Source: Saprospiraceae bacterium (lineage in GTDB: Bacteria > Bacteroidota > Bacteroidia > Chitinophagales > Saprospiraceae). From it: DNA of 64,000 nt. Numbering within the stretch: position 1 is the stretch's first letter; every line of letters starts with the position of its first letter. Both the position numbers and the translations under genes were made by a program. Location: positions 248,001-312,000 of the forward strand of contig JANQLV010000023.1 of assembly GCA_028280415.1 (NCBI GenBank). The letters are read 5' to 3'. The notes beneath the pieces are model-generated. The model was not told the DNA's origin. It did not search any database and was given only the letters and a program-made list of their open reading frames with translations. This document shows positions 1-10,012 of the stretch, piece by piece.

Positions 1-17
1 TTGCGTCATTTGACAAC

Positions 18-25
18 TATATTTG
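18..25 (+). promoter_or_regulatory. Possible -7 promoter element for the prolyl oligopeptidase
   Basis: TATATTTG matches the Bacteroidota -7 consensus TAnnTTTG and lies 31 bases before the ATG. The -33 element would fall at or beyond the window edge. This short motif also occurs by chance in AT-rich DNA. Confidence 0.35.
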
Positions 26-56
26 CGCTCATTCGTTTAATAAAATCATTATTGAT

Positions 57-2132
57 ATGAAGTCAATTTTTAAAACATTTTTAATCCTTTTTATGACTTC
101 CACGATTGTCAGTGCACAAGTCCAGTTTAAACCACCGGCTACGGAAGCAATTCCCGTTGTAGATAACTTACATGGTTTTCAAATAACGGACAACTATCAA
201 TGGTTAGAAGATAAAACGGACCAAAGGGTCGTTGATTGGACCAGGGCCCAACATAATCATACTCTAAATTATCTGAAGCAGACCTCTACTCCGATTGAAG
301 GACTTAAGGAAGAAATCGCTGCCTATATTGACAGAGATATTACCGGCCCGATTTCATTGCAGGGCGATCGCCAGTTTTTCTATGTAAAGAAAAAAGGAGA
401 GCAGCAGTATAAATTGTATACCAGAATTGATGAAGAAGACATTTTGGTATTTGATCCGACGACTATTGATCCGACGGGGCTTTCGGCCATTACAGGTGTT
501 ACTTATACTAAAAAAGGAGATAAAGTAGCTATTGGTATTCAAAGTAAAGGTGCCGAAATCAGTACTTACCGAATCGTTGATACCAAGACCGGAAAAATCC
601 TGGGAGAACCCATCGAAGGGCTTCGCGGCTTTACCTGGACAAAAGATGAAAAGCATGCCTATCTTACCGTGGGTACCAAGGAAATGCTTGAAAAGCAAAT
701 CCCACTTAAGACTTATCTGCATAAAATTGGTTCGGCCCGCACCAAAGATGTATTCCTGGGAGCCCCGAACGATGCAAAAAACTTTCTTTCTTACTATGAT
801 TCAAGATACAGTGATCTTACCTTCATTACAGAAGGGGACTTCTACTCCAATACCGTCCGTGTAAAAGCAGTCGGATCAGACGGAGAAGCACGAGAAATAT
901 ACAGTAGCAAGGAATTCAGAGCCAATCCCTATGCTATCGATGATAAGATTTATTTTTTGACCAATCACGAAGCTCCGAATTTCAAGCTCATGGTTGCTGA
1001 CAAAAGCAAACCGGACTTTAAATACTGGAAGGAACTGATTCCGGAGAAAGAGACCGTTCTTGAAAATTATATTGTCACGGATGATTATTTGATCATACAG
1101 GATAAAAAAGATGTCGTCAGCCGCCTCTCTGCCTATGACCATAATGGCAAGTTTATAAAGGAAATCCAGTTGCCGGAGATTGGAAATGTTGGAGGTCTTT
1201 CCTATCACCGGGAATCCAATACTGCTTATGTCAGCCTGAGTACTTTTACAGCGCCAAGTAAAATATACACCCTGGATGGAAGTACTTTAGAGTGGAAATT
1301 ATATTTTGAAAGAGAAGTCCCGATGGACACCAAAGATATCGAGGCCTCTATCAAGTTTTATACTTCAAAGGACGGAACGAGAGTACCCATTTTTGTAATG
1401 CACAAAAAAGGAGTCAAACTCGATGGTTCCAATCCGGCTTTGCTTTACGGTTATGGCGGATTTAATGTCGGAATGTCTCCCAGTTTCATCGGCCTGGCAG
1501 CAACCTTTGTCAACCGGGGTGGTGTCTATGCAATTGCCTGCCTTCGGGGTGGAGATGAATACGGTGAAAAATGGCATCAGGACGGTATGCTAGAAAACAA
1601 ACAAAATACCTTTGATGATTTTATTGCAGCAGCCGAATACCTGATCGAAGAGGGCTATACGAATAATGAGAAGCTGGCTTGTCGTGGAGGAAGTAATGGC
1701 GGCTTGTTAATCGGAGCAGTTATTACGCAACGTCCGGATTTATTCCAGGCGGCAATTTGTGCTGTGCCTTTGCTGGATATGATCCGCTACCACAAATTTC
1801 TGATTGCCAGATACTGGATACCGGAATATGGTGATCCGGATGTAAAAGCAGATTTTCAAAATATCTTGTCTTACTCTCCTTATCACAATATCAGAATGGG
1901 ACTCAATATACCAACGACTATGGTCATTGCCGGAGAAAACGATACGCGTGTTGATCCTTTACATGCCAAGAAATTCGTGGCAGCTTTACAAAGTAATCCC
2001 GGGCAAATCAACCCGATTATGTTGTACATGGATTATGACAGTGGGCACGGAAGCGGCAAATCTACAGAAAAGCAAATTCAAGATATCGAAGCTCAATATG
2101 GATTTATTATGAATCAGTTGGGCATGAAATAA
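57..2132 (+). CDS. Prolyl oligopeptidase (S9A family), exported
   Basis: This is a 691-residue serine peptidase that cleaves short peptides after proline. Residues 1-20 form a signal peptide ending SAQ, so it probably acts in the periplasm. The N-terminal half (about 25-410) should be the seven-bladed propeller that gates the active site. The C-terminal alpha/beta-hydrolase domain has the S9 nucleophile motif GGSNGG, the acid motif ENDTRVDP and the catalytic histidine in SGHGSG, so the Ser-Asp-His triad is intact. Length is normal for S9A (about 680-720). The gene stands alone, with a strong terminator just after it. The family call is secure; the physiological substrate is unknown. Confidence 0.95.
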   Translation: MKSIFKTFLILFMTSTIVSAQVQFKPPATEAIPVVDNLHGFQITDNYQWLEDKTDQRVVDWTRAQHNHTLNYLKQTSTPIEGLKEEIAAYIDRDITGPISLQGDRQFFYVKKKGEQQYKLYTRIDEEDILVFDPTTIDPTGLSAITGVTYTKKGDKVAIGIQSKGAEISTYRIVDTKTGKILGEPIEGLRGFTWTKDEKHAYLTVGTKEMLEKQIPLKTYLHKIGSARTKDVFLGAPNDAKNFLSYYDSRYSDLTFITEGDFYSNTVRVKAVGSDGEAREIYSSKEFRANPYAIDDKIYFLTNHEAPNFKLMVADKSKPDFKYWKELIPEKETVLENYIVTDDYLIIQDKKDVVSRLSAYDHNGKFIKEIQLPEIGNVGGLSYHRESNTAYVSLSTFTAPSKIYTLDGSTLEWKLYFEREVPMDTKDIEASIKFYTSKDGTRVPIFVMHKKGVKLDGSNPALLYGYGGFNVGMSPSFIGLAATFVNRGGVYAIACLRGGDEYGEKWHQDGMLENKQNTFDDFIAAAEYLIEEGYTNNEKLACRGGSNGGLLIGAVITQRPDLFQAAICAVPLLDMIRYHKFLIARYWIPEYGDPDVKADFQNILSYSPYHNIRMGLNIPTTMVIAGENDTRVDPLHAKKFVAALQSNPGQINPIMLYMDYDSGHGSGKSTEKQIQDIEAQYGFIMNQLGMK

Positions 2133-2152
2133 TTGACCTTTTATATAATAGG

Positions 2153-2197
2153 AAGGCCTCATTAACCGCTCTGGTCAATGAGGCCTTTTGTTTTTCA
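2153..2197 (+). terminator. Rho-independent terminator after the prolyl oligopeptidase
   Basis: An 11-bp perfect stem, AAGGCCTCATT (2153-2163) with AATGAGGCCTT (2177-2187), is followed by a T-rich tail. It lies 20 bases after the stop codon. It also separates this gene from the convergent VCBS gene. Confidence 0.85.
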
Positions 2198-2214
2198 GTT
2201 ATTAAAGATTTAGC

Positions 2215-4350
2215 TTATTTACTAAGCATTATTTTCTCTGTATGATGTATTAATTTTCCTGAAAGTTTGAGGATATACAAACCATTGGGCAATTCATCCA
2301 CTCTAATCGTTTGATTCGTGTTTTTTTGAATGATTCCACTCCGAAGCTGTTTTCCAAATACATCAAACAAAATAAAATCCAGCGCCTCTTCTGCTCCGGT
2401 ATAAGACAGTTCAAAATCCCCCCTGGTGACCGGATTAGGTATTACAGTAACTTTTGTTGCTTCCCCTTCAAAGTTCACTGTTCGAATCGAGCTAAGAGAC
2501 TCCGTTCCGTCGAAGTCTACTTGTTTTAAACGATAATAATTATTACCAACTACTGGGTTTTCATCTGTAAAAGTATAATCGCTGGAAACACTTATTGTTC
2601 CATTACCTGCTACCTGTCCGATTGCCTCAAAAGAACGTCCATCCACGCTACGTTCAATCACAAAACCTTCATTGTTTAATTCTGAAGCAGTAGTCCATTT
2701 CAGGTATACTTCTTTTTCCATTTTATGCGCTTCAAAGTTGATTAAATCTACGGGAAGCCCCAGGTCCGGTTCGATAACTGCGATTCTTTGATCGGCAGAT
2801 ACATCAAGCTCTACTACCCGTGCTCCGGATAAGAAATCAACGATAACACTATCAATAGTCGTTTCTGTTCCAACGCCAAAAAAAGCCCCGATTTCTTCTC
2901 CACCTCCGAGATTAGAACCACTGCGAATCTCAAAAACTTGCCGGATTTCCGGTGTACCATAAACTATAGTCACCTTAGAGCCAATCCCGTCAAAGTTGGA
3001 GTCTCCCGTACCAATCGCTTTAACAACCAGAAAATTATTACTGGCCGAAGGTACATCATTTCTATAAAGGCAAAATTCACCTGCGTAATTAACTAAAAAT
3101 AAATCGAGATCTCCGTCATTATCGTAATCTCCAAAAATACCATTTCTGGATTTTTGTGGATTATCCAAACCAAGAGCGTTTGCCATATCTGTAAATGTGC
3201 CGTCGCCGTTGTTTTTAAACATTTGATTGGGATGGTTGTCCATATCGAAATGATGAAGCTCTCCAAGGGTTACAAAAATATCCTGCCAGCCATCAAGGTC
3301 GTAATCCACAAAGGTACAACCCCAGGAATAATCCAGGTTTCCCTGAGTATTGAGTCCCGATCCCGCAGTGACATCGGAGAACGTTCCTCCGTCATTATCG
3401 AATAAAACGACATGCCCGATATTAGAATAAAATACATCCAGACCTCCATCCCGATCGTAATCTCCAACGGCTATTCCCATCCCGTTCCGGCAATCGTCAA
3501 TTCCTACTGATACCCCAACCTCGGTAAAGGTCCAATCATTAATTGGATCCGTTCCTCCATCATTTCTAAATACTTTCGTTGGAAAGTTAAATTGTGGTGA
3601 AAACTCCTCACAATCGTTTATCAGAATGATATCCAAATCGCCATCTTCATCATAATCGGTCCAACCACCTATAAAGCCCAAACCTATCAGATCGTTTTCC
3701 GCTATAAAACCAGAGACATCCGTAAATGTTTCATCGCCATCATTATGAATAAGAAAATCCTTACGCTTATCTTCGACCAATGAGCCATCCGTCATCATAT
3801 GGTGAGATACGAACAGGTCCAGATAACCATCACTATCATAATCCCCAAAACTGGCCGAAGTACCTCTTCGATCTCCAAGGATCGCTTCCAAACCAGATGA
3901 ATTGGTAATATCTGTAAAAGAAACACCGCCATTATTGCGATACATTTTATTTTCATGGCAATTGTTCAGAAACAAGTCCTGCCAGCCATCATTATTAATA
4001 TCTCCTACTACAACACCCGCTCCATCGCCACTGGCATCTTGTACGCCCATTGATGCTGCCACATCTGTAAACGTTCCATCTCCATTATTGCGGTACAATT
4101 TATTTGCTCCGGTACGCATTGTCAAGTAAAGGTCGAGGTTGCCATCATTATCATAATCCAGCCAGGCTGCTCCCGAACCTACCCCCATTATATCTATAGC
4201 ATCCGCACCATCATGGTTAAGTTTGCTATTATCCGGGTTGGTAATTCCTGCCAAAATGGTTACGTCGGTAAAGGTCTGCCCCCACAGCATCCCATTCCAT
4301 CCAAAGAACAGGACCAGGGTGAATAACTTATATTGTAAACTTTTCTTCAT
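2215..4350 (-). CDS. Secreted VCBS/FG-GAP repeat protein with ASPIC/UnbV domain and T9SS sorting domain
   Basis: This 711-residue protein has a signal peptide (1-25, ending WGQ). About 370 residues follow with repeated acidic motifs such as DYDNDGNLDLYL, DGWQDLFLNN and DYDSDGYLDLF. These are FG-GAP/VCBS propeller blades with DxDxDG-type calcium loops. An ASPIC/UnbV domain (about 450-520, around GSNLGGGEEIGAFFG), a fibronectin-like sandwich (about 530-625) and a type-A T9SS C-terminal domain (about 640-711, with PNPVTRGDFELSY) complete it. It is probably anchored or released at the cell surface and may bind glycans or mediate adhesion. The next gene on the same strand is a paralogue of identical length and domain order. 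Confidence 0.9.
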   Translation of the reverse strand: MKKSLQYKLFTLVLFFGWNGMLWGQTFTDVTILAGITNPDNSKLNHDGADAIDIMGVGSGAAWLDYDNDGNLDLYLTMRTGANKLYRNNGDGTFTDVAASMGVQDASGDGAGVVVGDINNDGWQDLFLNNCHENKMYRNNGGVSFTDITNSSGLEAILGDRRGTSASFGDYDSDGYLDLFVSHHMMTDGSLVEDKRKDFLIHNDGDETFTDVSGFIAENDLIGLGFIGGWTDYDEDGDLDIILINDCEEFSPQFNFPTKVFRNDGGTDPINDWTFTEVGVSVGIDDCRNGMGIAVGDYDRDGGLDVFYSNIGHVVLFDNDGGTFSDVTAGSGLNTQGNLDYSWGCTFVDYDLDGWQDIFVTLGELHHFDMDNHPNQMFKNNGDGTFTDMANALGLDNPQKSRNGIFGDYDNDGDLDLFLVNYAGEFCLYRNDVPSASNNFLVVKAIGTGDSNFDGIGSKVTIVYGTPEIRQVFEIRSGSNLGGGEEIGAFFGVGTETTIDSVIVDFLSGARVVELDVSADQRIAVIEPDLGLPVDLINFEAHKMEKEVYLKWTTASELNNEGFVIERSVDGRSFEAIGQVAGNGTISVSSDYTFTDENPVVGNNYYRLKQVDFDGTESLSSIRTVNFEGEATKVTVIPNPVTRGDFELSYTGAEEALDFILFDVFGKQLRSGIIQKNTNQTIRVDELPNGLYILKLSGKLIHHTEKIMLSK

Positions 4351-4414
4351 TTTTGCTTGGTTTGTCTTTTGTTCAATTGAATTTATCCATTTTGTACAAA
4401 TTCAATAAATCACT

Positions 4415-6550
4415 TTATCTATTGATGATAATTTTTTTCGTTTGATAATAATGATCATCAGAAACATTCAATATATACATCCCATTGGAAAGTTCTGACA
4501 CATTAATCTCATTTGAGTATCCGGCAGTTAAAAGGCCACTATTTACCCTTCTACCAAACAGATCGAAAAGTTCAAAGCTCACTTGCTCCTTATTCCCCAC
4601 ATAGTTGATCGTAAAGGTCCCCTGTGTCACGGGATTAGGATTCAATTCAATCTCCATTTTTTCCGCTTCAAAATTGACGATTTCTACTTCAGTGAAAGAG
4701 GCCGTACCATTCGCATCAGTTTGTCTGATCCGGTAATAATTTTCTCCATTCAGCGGTTGCTTATCAACGAATTTATAATTCAAAAATTCATTTGAATTTC
4801 CTGCGCCCTGAACTCGACCAATTTCACTAAACGATAAACCATTAGGGCTTCTTTGAATAGAATAATAATCATTGTCTTTTTCCGATGACGTTGCCCAGTC
4901 CAGTACAACCGTCTGTTCATCTGCTTTTGCAGAAAAGGATGCAAATTCTACTGGTAGGCTAGTATCTTCGGAAACATATAATATTTGGTCTACAGAAATA
5001 TTCGTTAAAACCTGAGTACCTCCTGCTGGCCAGGTAATCTCCAATTCTGTAATCGAAGTATTAGTCCCAAGGCCGAAGTATGCTTCTAGTGCATCTCCAC
5101 CACCGAGATTAGAGCCACTACGTGTTTCAAAATATTGAATTGTAGCATCTGGTAGGGTAAGTTTAAGTTTTGCACCAATTCCATCCAAATTACTTTCTAC
5201 CCCGGTCAGGTCAACGATCAAATAGTGGTTCCCGTTATCGACATCGTTGCGCATCAACTGTGGCGCTATTCCATAATTAAGCATCAAAAAATCTGGGTCC
5301 CCGTCATTATCATAATCTGAGAAGACCATATTTCTGGTTTTATTGATATCGTCTAATCCCATCGCTGGCGCAACATCAGAAAAGGTACCATCTCCATTGT
5401 TTTTAAACAACATGTTTGGTTGCGGACTTATACTCGGTGATAAATCCAATGAGCCTATTGCCGTAATGATATCTTGATAACCATCAAGGTCATAGTCAAC
5501 AAAGCTGGCTCCCCAGGAGAAATAACTGGGGGGTTGTGTTTCTACTCCGGCAGAAGAGGATACATTCGTAAAAGTACCATCTCCATCATTTTCAAATAAA
5601 ACAACACTACCAATATTGGTATAATAAAAATCCATCCAACCATCTCTGTTGAAATCTCCAACGGCGATTCCCATTCCGTTACGACAATCACTTATCGTTG
5701 GATCTTCGGGATCTATTATCCCTATACTGTGTGCTACTTCTGTAAATGACCAGTTATTGACACCATGAGTTCCTCCATCATTTCTATACACTTTTGTACC
5801 TTCAGTACCTGCCCCTGCTCCATTCTGTAAACAATCATTAATAACAATAAGGTCTAAGTCATTATCATTATCAATATCTGACCAGCCACCAATAAAACCA
5901 TGCCCTTCAAGATTAGAGATGCCCAATAGTGTTGATACATCTGTAAAGGTTTCATCTCCGTTATTATGAAAAAGAAAATCCTGAATTTCCGTATCTAGAT
6001 ATCCTCCAACACCCACCGGCCGGTGGTGAGATACATATAGATCAAGGTAACCATCGCTATCATAGTCTCCCCAAGATGCAGAAGTTCCTCGTCGGTCTCC
6101 CGTAGCATTTAACCCTGACGAAATGGTGATATCCGTAAAGGAAGTTCCACCGTTGTTTTTCAGTAGAGCATCTTCGTTACCATTAGCCAGATAAATATCC
6201 GGCCAGCCATCATTGTTGAAATCGGCAACAACCACCCCGGCTCCGTCTCCGGAACTATCTTCTGCACCAACCGTCCCTGCTACATTAGTAAAAGTGCCGT
6301 CTCCATTATTTTCATAAAGATAATTAGCCCCGGCTCTCATGGTAATATAAAGATCCTGCCAACCATCCTGATTATAGTCGAACCAGGCTACTCCAGAGCC
6401 TACGTCCATAAATTCATTGATTGATTCTCCATCATGTACCATTGTGATCCCTGCGGAGGTGGCCACATTAACGAACTGTGCGTTCATTTGAATGGAACTC
6501 AGCGTTCCTAATAAAATAAATAATTTAATTTTTGTAAAAGGTCTTGACAT
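4415..6550 (-). CDS. Secreted VCBS/FG-GAP repeat protein with ASPIC/UnbV domain and T9SS sorting domain (paralogue)
   Basis: This 711-residue protein has the same architecture as the gene downstream of it. It has a signal peptide (1-25, ending NAQ) and VCBS blades with calcium-loop motifs (DYNQDGWQDLYI, DYDSDGYLDLYV). An ASPIC/UnbV domain around GSNLGGGDALEAYFG, a fibronectin-like segment and a T9SS type-A sorting domain (NPNPVTQGTFTINYV) follow. The two genes lie 64 bp apart, consistent with a tandem duplication and probable co-transcription. The sequences differ throughout, so the duplication is not recent. Its role at the surface (adhesion or polysaccharide binding) is inferred from the family. 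Confidence 0.9.
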   Translation of the reverse strand: MSRPFTKIKLFILLGTLSSIQMNAQFVNVATSAGITMVHDGESINEFMDVGSGVAWFDYNQDGWQDLYITMRAGANYLYENNGDGTFTNVAGTVGAEDSSGDGAGVVVADFNNDGWPDIYLANGNEDALLKNNGGTSFTDITISSGLNATGDRRGTSASWGDYDSDGYLDLYVSHHRPVGVGGYLDTEIQDFLFHNNGDETFTDVSTLLGISNLEGHGFIGGWSDIDNDNDLDLIVINDCLQNGAGAGTEGTKVYRNDGGTHGVNNWSFTEVAHSIGIIDPEDPTISDCRNGMGIAVGDFNRDGWMDFYYTNIGSVVLFENDGDGTFTNVSSSAGVETQPPSYFSWGASFVDYDLDGYQDIITAIGSLDLSPSISPQPNMLFKNNGDGTFSDVAPAMGLDDINKTRNMVFSDYDNDGDPDFLMLNYGIAPQLMRNDVDNGNHYLIVDLTGVESNLDGIGAKLKLTLPDATIQYFETRSGSNLGGGDALEAYFGLGTNTSITELEITWPAGGTQVLTNISVDQILYVSEDTSLPVEFASFSAKADEQTVVLDWATSSEKDNDYYSIQRSPNGLSFSEIGRVQGAGNSNEFLNYKFVDKQPLNGENYYRIRQTDANGTASFTEVEIVNFEAEKMEIELNPNPVTQGTFTINYVGNKEQVSFELFDLFGRRVNSGLLTAGYSNEINVSELSNGMYILNVSDDHYYQTKKIIINR

Positions 6551-7041
6551 GGCATTATCGTTTCTTGTTTTAAATACAATAGTGTGACTACTTATAGATA
6601 GTCCGTACGTTTAATACGTATATAGAAATTTATTTTGCTAGTGAAGCAAAATCAACGGTTAGAATGTAGGAAAAGATCGGTTTTACGAAGATGGGGATAT
6701 TAAATCCATGTAAATATAAGGAATAATGATAAAAAAGGAAAGTTATATTTATAAAAAACAATTATGTTTCTTATTCTAAAGAAAAACAGGAGTCATCCCG
6801 GATTTTACTTAATATCTACCGTGAAATCAAATATTATATCGCTATTTAATGTTTTGAAAAGCAGGTGTTGGGCACTAGGTTTTAGGTATTTGGGTTTGGG
6901 TAATCGCAGAAAGCCTAAGACCCAACACCCGATACCTAAGACCTACTTTCATAAAGTTTTAATATTCTACAAGCCCCTATTGAAGTGCTATTTTGGGGGA
7001 GGACTCATGTTTCCCACCATTTGAAGTATTAAATATTAATT
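6551..7041. other. 490-bp intergenic region with a dispersed hairpin repeat
   Basis: This is AT-rich sequence upstream of the VCBS pair. An 86-codon open frame here (6764-7024) has repeat-like composition and is judged non-coding. The one clear structure is the repeat described at 6864-6943. No tRNA or recognisable regulatory RNA was seen. Confidence 0.6.
6864..6943 (+). repeat. Dispersed intergenic inverted repeat, copy A
   Basis: The left arm begins GGTGTTGGGCACTAGG (6864-6879). The right arm runs from CCTAAGACCCAACACC (6914-6929) through ATACCTA. GGTGTTGGG and CCCAACACC pair perfectly, and TAGGTAT pairs with ATACCTA, so the element folds as a hairpin. A second copy in the opposite orientation lies at 23530-23587 and matches the left arm at 15 of 16 bases. 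Confidence 0.65.
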
Positions 7042-7488
7042 TTAAGATAGTAGTTGCTTTACAACGGTAGAAATGGTTTTACCATCGGCTTTACCTGCTA
7101 ACTGCTTGGAAGCCAGGCCCATAACTTTTCCCATATCTTTCATAGATTCCGCGCCGGTTTGTTCGACAATCTGTCGAATCACTGCTTCCAATTTCTCTGC
7201 GCTCAATTGAGCCGGTAAATATTTCTCAATTACTACTATTTCTTCTCTCTCCTTGGCTGCCAAATCTTCCCGCCCTTCTTTTTCATATATCTCCAAAGAA
7301 TCCTTGCGCTGTTTTACCAGTTTTTGCAACAGTTTTATCTCTTTTGCTTCGTCCAGTTCTTCTCCGCTTCCACTTGTTTTAAATAATAAAATAGCAGATT
7401 TAATTGCCCGAACACCGCGCAGAGCAGCTTGGTCTTTTGCTTTCATAGCCACTTTCAAATCACTGTTGATTTTTGCTTCTAAACTCAT
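7042..7488 (-). CDS. GatB/YqeY domain protein
   Basis: This 148-residue protein matches the YqeY family (about 147-150), which resembles the tail domain of the GatB amidotransferase subunit. It starts MSLEAKINSDLKVAMKAKD. The frame stays open for 21 more codons upstream, but that stretch is unlike the family, so the ATG at 7488 is preferred. The helical core (KSAILLFKTSG, LVKQRKDSLEIYEK, EKYLPAQLS) and the terminal GKADGKTISTVVKQLL are typical. The protein probably binds tRNA or helps tRNA-dependent amidation, but its function is not firmly known. rsmA lies just upstream on the same strand, 120 bp away. Confidence 0.9.
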   Translation of the reverse strand: MSLEAKINSDLKVAMKAKDQAALRGVRAIKSAILLFKTSGSGEELDEAKEIKLLQKLVKQRKDSLEIYEKEGREDLAAKEREEIVVIEKYLPAQLSAEKLEAVIRQIVEQTGAESMKDMGKVMGLASKQLAGKADGKTISTVVKQLLS

Positions 7489-7608
7489 GATAATGGTTTG
7501 ATTATAATTTAAAATGATATTTTTTATACTTATTCCAAAGATAAAAACCAACTACATGTCGGCATTTTTTACATCCCAATAGCTTAATTCTTTTTCTTTA
7601 ATAAAAGT

Positions 7609-8382
7609 TCAATTCATACGTTCTTCAAGCCAATTGGTCAGGATGACGAATTGTTCGACGGTCAACTGTTCCGGGCGCTGCTGAAAGAATTCATCCTTTA
7701 GTAGTTCGTCCCCTTTTATAAATGTCTTCATGGTATTGCGAAGCATTTTTCTCCTTTGACTGAATGCCTGTTTAACCACACGCTTAAAAATTTTAGGATC
7801 GCAATCCATTTCAAGCTTTTGTTTCCGGATCAACCGGATCACTGCCGAATTTACTTTAGGCGGCGGGTCAAACGACTCGGGGCCAACGTGAATAATCAAT
7901 TCTCCTTCATAAAAAGCTTGCGTCAGCACACTGATTACTCCATATACTTTTGAGCCAGGCGGTGCAACTATCCGTTCTGCCACTTCCTTTTGAAACATCC
8001 CTACCATCTCCGGCACTAATTCTTTATAGTCCAGAATCTTGAAAATGATTTGAGAAGATATATTGTAGGGAAAGTTGCCGATAATCGCGAAGGCTTGATT
8101 CTCAAAAACTTCATCCAGTTTTAACTTGAGAAAATCTTTTAGAATCAAGTCATCTTTAGTAATTGAATAGTGCTGAAGTAAATAGTCCACCATGTCCCGA
8201 TCCGCCTCAACGGCTTTAAAAGTATAGCCTTTTTCCAAGAGGTATTTTGTCAACATACCTTTACCTGGTCCTATTTCCAAAACTCTGTTTAGGTTATTCG
8301 CCAGGGTCAGACTATCGGCAATACGGCTTGAAATTCCCTCATCAATAAGGAAATGTTGTCCATATGATTTCTTAGCTCTCAA
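7609..8382 (-). CDS. rsmA: 16S rRNA adenine dimethyltransferase RsmA (KsgA)
   Basis: This 257-residue enzyme dimethylates two adjacent adenines in the terminal hairpin of 16S rRNA, using S-adenosylmethionine, late in 30S assembly. The start (RAKKSYGQHFLID) is the standard KsgA opening. The SAM-binding motif EIGPGKGML is near residue 38, and the catalytic motif NFPYNIS (NLPYNIS in many phyla) near residue 103. The C-terminal helical domain with QAFSQRRKMLRNT is complete. It is divergent from the leucyl aminopeptidase gene, with a 124-bp shared upstream region. Confidence 0.96.
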   Translation of the reverse strand: MRAKKSYGQHFLIDEGISSRIADSLTLANNLNRVLEIGPGKGMLTKYLLEKGYTFKAVEADRDMVDYLLQHYSITKDDLILKDFLKLKLDEVFENQAFAIIGNFPYNISSQIIFKILDYKELVPEMVGMFQKEVAERIVAPPGSKVYGVISVLTQAFYEGELIIHVGPESFDPPPKVNSAVIRLIRKQKLEMDCDPKIFKRVVKQAFSQRRKMLRNTMKTFIKGDELLKDEFFQQRPEQLTVEQFVILTNWLEERMN

Positions 8383-8506
8383 AGTTTCATTTTTTCTACG
8401 TGTTTAAATAATCCCGGCGCTCATCTCATCTCCTTCATTCTGAAAGACTTTTACCATTTATTTCTTTATCTTAGCGGCAATTATTACGGATAAGACTAAA
8501 AATATA

Positions 8507-9946
8507 ATGAATACCAAAGTTACGGTAAGCTCAGCATATAAAGACAGTGATCATCTGATAATTCTCGCTGACAATGATAAAATATCCGGTTTTTCTACTT
8601 TTTTAGATAAGGAGGATATCAACTTTCTTAAAAATATAGCTCAGAAGGAAGTCCCTTATGCGGTTTTTCCAAAAGGGAAACGATTAATTATTGTACATTT
8701 TTTAAAAGAAAATGGAACGGAGTCTATCAGCCGGGAAGATACCCGCCTGGCAGGAAATGAAATGCTCAGTGTCCTTTCTCATTATAAAATCGAAAAGGTC
8801 GCTTTAATAAATCGCAGAAAGATTAACCGCACGCTTGACTATCTGGAAGGAATGGTATTGGGCAATTACCAGTTCTTGAAATACTTCAACGACAAATCTG
8901 ATAAGAAGAATTCTCTTGTTGCTATAAAAGTAGATCCAGAGGCCGCTTCCCGCAGTGAAGTAAATACCGCAAGAGCTGTATTCGAAGCAACCTGTAAAGC
9001 CAGAGACCTGGTCAATGAACCTCAGTCTTACCTTAATGCGCCCCAGTTTAGCAAAGAGATACAGGCTCTTGGAAAAGCTTGTGGTTTTAGTGTAAAAGTA
9101 TTCGATGAAAAGAAAATTAAAGCACTAAAAATGGGGGGCATTATGGCGGTAAATATGGGAAGTGAACTTCCTCCCCGTTTCAATATCTTGGAGTGGAAAC
9201 CTAAAAATGCCAGGAACAAGCAGCCGATCATTTTAGTCGGAAAAGGTATTGTTTACGATACCGGAGGGCTTAGCCTTAAACCCACTGCAGATTCTATGGA
9301 TTTCATGAAATGTGATATGGGCGGGGCGGCTACCGTTATTGGTGCATTCATGGCTTTGAGTAAAGCAAAACTGCCTTTGCATGTAATCGGCCTGATCCCT
9401 TCTACAGATAATCGCCCTGGTAAAAATGCTTATGCTCCGGGGGATGTCATTACCATGTATGATGGTTCTACTGTTGAAGTATTGAATACTGATGCTGAAG
9501 GTAGATTGGTCATGGCGGATGCGCTCCACTATGCCAAGCAATTCAAACCGGAACTTGTTTTGGATTTTGCAACACTAACCGGTTCGGCTTCGCGGGCGAT
9601 CGGTAAAGAGGGGATTTGTTTTATGAGTACCGCCGATCAAAAGGTTAGAGATCAGATTGAAAAAAGTGGCCATGCTGTATACGAACGTCCGGTATATTTA
9701 CCGCTTTGGCGAGAATACGGCGACCAAATCAAATCCAATATTGCAGATATCAAAAACCTTGGTGGACCTACTGCCGGGATGATCACTGCCGGAAAGTTTT
9801 TGGAACATTTTACGGATTATCCCTGGGTGCATTTTGATGTCGCCGGCTCTGCTTATCTCAAGCAAGCCGATGGATATAGAACCAAGGAAGGAACCGGTGT
9901 CGGAGTACGTTTAATGTTTGATTTTTTTAAAAATTATACTTCATAA
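8507..9946 (+). CDS. Leucyl aminopeptidase (M17 family)
   Basis: This 479-residue cytosolic two-metal exopeptidase removes N-terminal residues from peptides. The metal- and substrate-binding signatures are in place: VGKGIVYDTGGLSLKP (metal ligands and active-site lysine), KCDMGGAATV, and the M17 hallmark NTDAEGRL with the catalytic arginine. The N-terminal domain (1-150) is divergent, as usual. pdxA begins 66 bp downstream on the same strand, so the two may be co-transcribed. The family is certain; peptide preference cannot be read from the sequence. Confidence 0.95.
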   Translation: MNTKVTVSSAYKDSDHLIILADNDKISGFSTFLDKEDINFLKNIAQKEVPYAVFPKGKRLIIVHFLKENGTESISREDTRLAGNEMLSVLSHYKIEKVALINRRKINRTLDYLEGMVLGNYQFLKYFNDKSDKKNSLVAIKVDPEAASRSEVNTARAVFEATCKARDLVNEPQSYLNAPQFSKEIQALGKACGFSVKVFDEKKIKALKMGGIMAVNMGSELPPRFNILEWKPKNARNKQPIILVGKGIVYDTGGLSLKPTADSMDFMKCDMGGAATVIGAFMALSKAKLPLHVIGLIPSTDNRPGKNAYAPGDVITMYDGSTVEVLNTDAEGRLVMADALHYAKQFKPELVLDFATLTGSASRAIGKEGICFMSTADQKVRDQIEKSGHAVYERPVYLPLWREYGDQIKSNIADIKNLGGPTAGMITAGKFLEHFTDYPWVHFDVAGSAYLKQADGYRTKEGTGVGVRLMFDFFKNYTS

Positions 9947-10012
9947 GTATTTATTCCGGGGAGAAATTTGAAACTTCGGTACATGATTAACGATTAAAGA
10001 GAAAAAGACAGA

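Noticed and set aside
6764-7024. 86-codon open frame on the plus strand
   Set aside because: It runs through the dispersed hairpin repeat, has no recognisable domain and low-complexity composition, and overlaps a non-coding element.
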